64,000 bases of DNA from assembly GCF_945882965.1 (NCBI RefSeq), contig NZ_CAMCWY010000010.1, forward strand, positions 1 to 64,000. Direction: 5' to 3'. The notes below the pieces were generated by a model that worked only from the letters and a program-made list of their open reading frames with translations, did no database searches and was not told the DNA's origin. Positions 60,510 to 64,000 of the stretch are shown here, piece by piece. Numbering within the stretch: the first letter of the stretch is position 1; every line of letters starts with the position of its first letter. Origin of the DNA: Sphingorhabdus sp. EL138 (GTDB taxonomy: Bacteria > Pseudomonadota > Alphaproteobacteria > Sphingomonadales > Sphingomonadaceae). The position numbers were made by a program, and so were the translations under genes.

Positions 60510-60985
60510 TAGCGGCGTTACGCTTATGGTTTGCTGCCCTAACGCGGCGCGAGCAATGGCTCGTTGGTGTGGCGGGCGCACTGACCGCTTTTGTGGTGGC
60601 GATTTTCGGAATGTTACTACCCGTTCTGGCAACCATTGATCAGGCAAAGCTAGATCATGACGTGGCGGTCCAACGGCGCGGGCGGATAATCGCCACGGTC
60701 GATGCCGCGCAGAAGCAGCAGACGGGGTCGCGCTCTGCAGTGACGGCGGATATTGACCAACTGATTACCCAAAATGCGGCGGAACAGGGTTTCGATCTCG
60801 TCAAATCGCCCAATAAAGCAGCAGGACAAATCAGCTTCCGGATTGACCAAGCGCGTGCGCCAGCATTGCTTGCTTGGCTGACGGAGCTTGAGGGCCAGAA
60901 TGTTGCTGTGCGCAGTGTCGCCTTACGTACCGGCGCGAACAGCACCGTAACGGTTGAGGCGCAGTTGCAGATGAACGCGCCATGA
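60506..60985 (+). CDS. gspM: type II secretion protein GspM
   Basis: 159 aa. A short cytoplasmic N-terminus with the typical REQWLVGVAGALTAFVVAIF membrane helix (about residues 14-33) is followed by a periplasmic ferredoxin-like domain ending LLAWLTELEGQNVAVRSVAL. It pairs with GspL in the inner-membrane platform. It overlaps both neighbours by four bases. Confidence 0.88.
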   Translation: MIAALRLWFAALTRREQWLVGVAGALTAFVVAIFGMLLPVLATIDQAKLDHDVAVQRRGRIIATVDAAQKQQTGSRSAVTADIDQLITQNAAEQGFDLVKSPNKAAGQISFRIDQARAPALLAWLTELEGQNVAVRSVALRTGANSTVTVEAQLQMNAP

Positions 60986-61677
60986 AACGGCGCTTCGCCA
61001 TTGCTTCGGTCGTAGCGCTCGCTTTTGCTGCGATACTGTTCATGCCCTTGCGGACTATCGTCGCTGGGGACGGGGTAACTGCACGCAAGGTTGATGGTAT
61101 CATTTGGGATGGGTCCATCCGCGACCTGCGCCTTGGCAAAATGCCAGTAGGCGATGTCAATGCACGTTTGTTGTTATCCCCATTGTTTATGGGCCGGGCA
61201 GAGATATTGCTGTCACGGGGCAACGCGCAATTTGTGCCTGGCATAAACGGGTCTGTATCGCGCGGCATTAGTGGTGTGTCGGTTAACAATTTGTCCGCTA
61301 CTTTGCGCGTAGGTGCCCTGTTCGCGCCGTTTCCTGCTGAAAATATTCAGTTTGAAGGTTTTTCTGCGCGCTTTGCCGCTGGCCGGTGCATGGATGCCAG
61401 CGGGCAAGTCCGGCTTACCCTGTCGGAAACGCTACCCGGACTTAACTTACAAAATGGGATGCTTGGTAAACCGCGCTGCGACGGTGCGCAATTATTGCTG
61501 CCTTTGGTCAGCCAATCCGGGATGGAGCGGGCGGACATTCGTTTGTCGGCAGACGGATCTTATATCATAGCAGTTACGCTCGATGCCGACCAGGGCGACC
61601 AAGCGGCAGTTTTAAATATCGCGGGTTTCCGGCCAGTTGCGCGGGGGTACCGCTTGGTCCAAAAGGGCCGGTTCTGA
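60982..61677 (+). CDS. gspN: type II secretion protein GspN
   Basis: 231 aa with an N-terminal membrane anchor (FAIASVVALAFAAILFMPLR) and a periplasmic part. GspN-like blocks are ARKVDGIIWDGSIRDLRLGK and the cysteine-containing FAAGRCMDASGQVRLTL. GspN is present only in some T2SS and its role is unclear. It ends 17 bases before the gspO start used here. Confidence 0.85.
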   Translation: MKRRFAIASVVALAFAAILFMPLRTIVAGDGVTARKVDGIIWDGSIRDLRLGKMPVGDVNARLLLSPLFMGRAEILLSRGNAQFVPGINGSVSRGISGVSVNNLSATLRVGALFAPFPAENIQFEGFSARFAAGRCMDASGQVRLTLSETLPGLNLQNGMLGKPRCDGAQLLLPLVSQSGMERADIRLSADGSYIIAVTLDADQGDQAAVLNIAGFRPVARGYRLVQKGRF

Positions 61678-61694
61678 GCGCGTTTCTGGCGTCA

Positions 61695-62450
61695 TTGGGC
61701 GATAATTTATTCGCTTTGCCCTTTTGGTATCAACTGATGCTGGCTATGCTATTCGGCGCAATCTGGGGCAGCTTTGTTGCCGCCTTATGCAGTCGCTGGC
61801 CACGTGGGGAATTGGTGTCGGACGGACGGTCGCATTGTGACCATTGCCAGACCACGCTTGGGGCTAAAGACCTTGTTCCCATATTGTCGTATCTATGGCT
61901 TCGCGGCAAATGCCGATATTGTGGTCAATTCATAGGAATAAGCGCGCTTTACATTGAACTTGTCTCCGCCGCGACTGGCCTATGTGCAGTCTTATTCTTG
62001 TCCGGTGGTCAGGCAGTGGCGGCGGCGGTGTTCGGTTGGGTACTGCTACCGCTCGTCATCCTCGATTATCAGAAACTATGGTTGCCTAATCGATTGGTCT
62101 TGATGTTGTCGTTAGCAGGCGTTTGCGCTGGTCCGTTTCTGACACCCGCGATTGACTGGCCTGACCGCATTTTGGGATGTATTTTCGGATTTCTGGCATT
62201 GGAAGCGATCCGGCAAACCTTTCGAAGGCTGCGTCAGGTGGACGGCATGGGTGGAGGCGACCCCAAATTGTTCGGAGCCATTGGCCTCTGGCTCGGTTGG
62301 CAGGGCCTGCCGATGACTTTACTTTTGGCAACTATCTTTGGGTTTCTGTTTGTTGCGGGTGCCTATGCGCTATCTAAAAAAACCGCCCGACATCTGCCGT
62401 TCGGGGCGTATATGGGGACAGCTGCTTTTACGATTGTCTTGCTGGTTTAG
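61695..62450 (+). CDS. gspO: prepilin peptidase / N-methyltransferase
   Basis: About 251 aa, processing the pseudopilins encoded upstream. The N-terminal methylase region has the zinc pairs HCDHCQTTLG and CRYCGQ. The aspartic protease residues are in VILDYQKLWLPN and GMGGGDPKLFGAIG. About seven membrane helices are present. The frame has only a TTG (61695). A CTG at 61674, overlapping the gspN stop as CTGA, would give LSAFLASLGDNLF and is a possible but rare start. Confidence 0.93.
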   Translation: MGDNLFALPFWYQLMLAMLFGAIWGSFVAALCSRWPRGELVSDGRSHCDHCQTTLGAKDLVPILSYLWLRGKCRYCGQFIGISALYIELVSAATGLCAVLFLSGGQAVAAAVFGWVLLPLVILDYQKLWLPNRLVLMLSLAGVCAGPFLTPAIDWPDRILGCIFGFLALEAIRQTFRRLRQVDGMGGGDPKLFGAIGLWLGWQGLPMTLLLATIFGFLFVAGAYALSKKTARHLPFGAYMGTAAFTIVLLV

Positions 62451-62491
62451 CCGTTTGACGCGGGCAAGGAAAAATAGCCTAATGCCGCAGA

Positions 62492-62725
62492 CTATTGCGC
62501 AGGTTCAGAGGTCGCCGCGTCGATCTCGGCTTTTGCATCCGCCTCAATCAACTGCGTGGCTTCTTCGGCGGCTTGTTCGATGGTCAGCTTTTGTTTGGCC
62601 AAGTCTTCTTGCTGCGAGGCCGCAGACGTACTGCCCTCCGATAGTGCTGTATCGGCAGTAGCTGGCGTATCATTGCAAGCAGGAAGCGTTGCGACCGCAG
62701 CTATCAGCAACACAAATTTTCTCAC
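62492..62725 (-). CDS. small acidic lipoprotein
   Basis: A 77-aa protein with a lipoprotein signal (LLIAAVATLPAC, with Cys17 as the lipidated residue) and an Ala/Glu/Ser-rich helical tail (KLTIEQAAEEATQLIEADAK). No known domain was recognised. Its start overlaps the stop of the M28-peptidase remnant (ATGA at 62722-62725), so the two were one transcription unit. It is convergent with gspO. Confidence 0.7.
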   Translation of the reverse strand: MRKFVLLIAAVATLPACNDTPATADTALSEGSTSAASQQEDLAKQKLTIEQAAEEATQLIEADAKAEIDAATSEPAQ

Positions 62726-62967
62726 TGCGCCAATTCCGGCTTTAGTTCGCCTTCATAATTTGCCAGATAGGCCAAGGCTGCGATCCAAGCTGCCACGTTT
62801 TGGCGCAATTCGGCCTTATCAAACTTGCCCAACGTATCATCCGGCGTGTGGTGGAGGTCGAAATATTTCGTTCCATCTTGCTGCAAATCCACGATACCTA
62901 GTTTGTGTGCAGCGGGGCTAAGAAACAGCGAGGAGGCTGCGGCGAACAGAGCGATATTTTTCTTCAT
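62722..62967 (-). pseudogene. M28-family peptidase reduced to signal peptide plus C-terminus
   Basis: From the ATG at 62967 the protein has a signal-peptide-like start (KKNIALFAAASSLFLSPAA). It runs directly into GIVDLQQDGTKYFDLHHTPD and then LRQNVAAWIAALAYLANYEG, the last ~60 residues of secreted M28 zinc peptidases. This includes the final histidine ligand region (FDLHHTPDDTL). The catalytic domain of some 350-400 residues is missing, with the frame kept. It is most simply an internal deletion. The open frame extends to 63066 but without a better start. Confidence 0.65.
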
Positions 62968-63080
62968 GCCGTTTAGGCTTAACCGCATCGCACAGTTTTG
63001 CAATCCCGCCTTGCGAGGAAAGGTGCAGATAGCTAGGGAAGCGGCCAAATCAAAGTAATGCAACACAGGAACCGATCCCC

Positions 63081-64000
63081 ATGGCAGCGCAATATAGCTA
63101 CGTAATGAAGGGAATGACCAAAACCTTCCCCGGCGCGAACAAACCGGTGCTCAACAATATCAATCTGCAATTCTATCCGGATGCAAAGATAGGCATCGTC
63201 GGACCAAACGGCACGGGTAAGTCGACCCTGATGAAAATCATGGCGGGAATGGACACTGAGTTTACGGGCGAAGCATGGCCCGGTGAACATATCCGCGTTG
63301 GGTATCTGGCGCAGGAGCCGGAACTGGACCCTACCAAAACAGTGCGTGAAAACGTAATGGACGGCGTGCGTCCCGTGGCGGACTTGGTAGACCGCTTTAA
63401 CGAGATTTCGATGATCATGGGCGACCCGCCCGAAGACGCCGATTTTGACGCGTTGATGGAAGAAATGGGTGCGCTTCAGGAAAAGATTGATGCCGTCGAT
63501 GGTTGGTCGCTAGATAGCCAGCTTGAACTTGCCATGGACGCGCTGCGGTGCCCACCCGGCGATAGCTCAGTGATCAGCCTTTCGGGCGGTGAAAAGCGTC
63601 GGATTGCACTTACCAGATTGTTACTTGAAAAGCCTGACATCCTACTGCTCGATGAACCTACCAACCACTTGGATGCAGAATCGGTGGCGTGGCTGGAAAA
63701 ACATTTGGTCGACTATAAGGGCAACGTCATCCTCGTAACCCATGACCGCTACTTCCTTGACAATGTCGTTAGCTGGATACTTGAGCTCGATCGCGGTCGG
63801 TACTTTGTTTATGAAGGCAATTATTCGACCTATTTGGAAAAGAAGGGCAAGCGGCTCGAACAGGAATCGCGTGAAGATGCCGGTCGTCAGAAGGCGATTA
63901 AGGACGAGCTGGACTGGATCCGGCAAAGCCCCAAGGCCCGACAAACCAAATCTAAAGCGCGTATCAAATCCTTTGACCAATTGGTAGAAGCGCAGGAAAA
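63081..64000 (+). CDS. ettA: energy-dependent translational throttle protein EttA (partial, cut by window end)
   Basis: ABC-F ATPase that acts at the ribosomal E site; only the first 306 residues are inside the window. The first ATPase domain has Walker A VGPNGTGKST, the signature SLSGGEKRRIALTRLL and Walker B ILLLDEPTNHLD. The arm region between domains follows (YSTYLEKKGKRLEQE), then the start of the inter-domain linker. The ATG at 63081 gives MAAQYSYVMKGMTKTFPGAN, the typical EttA N-terminus. No frame break is seen. Confidence 0.95.
   Translation, partial: MAAQYSYVMKGMTKTFPGANKPVLNNINLQFYPDAKIGIVGPNGTGKSTLMKIMAGMDTEFTGEAWPGEHIRVGYLAQEPELDPTKTVRENVMDGVRPVADLVDRFNEISMIMGDPPEDADFDALMEEMGALQEKIDAVDGWSLDSQLELAMDALRCPPGDSSVISLSGGEKRRIALTRLLLEKPDILLLDEPTNHLDAESVAWLEKHLVDYKGNVILVTHDRYFLDNVVSWILELDRGRYFVYEGNYSTYLEKKGKRLEQESREDAGRQKAIKDELDWIRQSPKARQTKSKARIKSFDQLVEAQE

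Overview
The window is chromosomal DNA of an alphaproteobacterium, most likely order Sphingomonadales (Sphingopyxis/Sphingorhabdus type). The basis is the protein character of the housekeeping genes, a pyruvate dehydrogenase E1-beta carrying its own lipoyl domain, a DUF4170 gene, small DUF559 endonuclease cassettes, and palindromic repeats built on the CACCCTGAACTTGTTTCAGG core, which I associate with sphingomonad genomes. No prophage, CRISPR array, IS element or rRNA operon was seen.

Layout. 0-41 kb is mainly core: tRNA-Asn; nadK-moaA; mfd-sdhE; recG; tyrS; a DOMON-like gene plus a NamZ-type muramidase; a CoxE/MoxR pair; the macromolecular-synthesis cluster yqeY-dnaG-rpoD; carA and carB split by a repeat-flanked DUF559 cassette; greA; a rhomboid protease; a four-gene group of small membrane-anchored stress-type proteins (YqjD/YqjE-like); eno-ftsB-pdhA-pdhB; a squalene/phytoene-synthase-like gene; trmFO and nnrD (divergent); a YhhN lysoplasmalogenase; gyrA; an SDR oxidoreductase; a secreted TPR protein; an Lrp/AsnC regulator; then tRNAs with CAT and TGG anticodons.

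41.5-62.5 kb reads as one functional island for phosphate starvation. It holds a metallophosphoesterase plus glycosyltransferase pair (plcP-agt type lipid remodelling rather than LpxH), a secreted nucleotide pyrophosphatase/phosphodiesterase, a decayed TonB receptor, a secreted TPR gene with an in-frame amber codon, a secreted-type lipoprotein, an intact TonB-dependent receptor, and a complete type II secretion operon gspCDEFGHIJKLMN plus the prepilin peptidase gspO. Three intergenic regions carry 7-bp CTGTCAT/CTGTCAC-like units repeated exactly every 11 bp, the layout of PhoB (PHO box) sites. The order lipoprotein - TonB receptor - T2SS resembles, from memory, the PhoB-controlled ElpS/T2SS locus of Caulobacter.

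The window also holds an unusual number of broken genes: a DUF4170 gene with a 1-base insertion, an EF-hand gene with two single-base losses, a receptor remnant, an amber-interrupted ORF and an M28 peptidase reduced to its signal peptide and C-terminus. These are either real decay or indel errors in the assembly; raw reads would decide. The window ends inside ettA.
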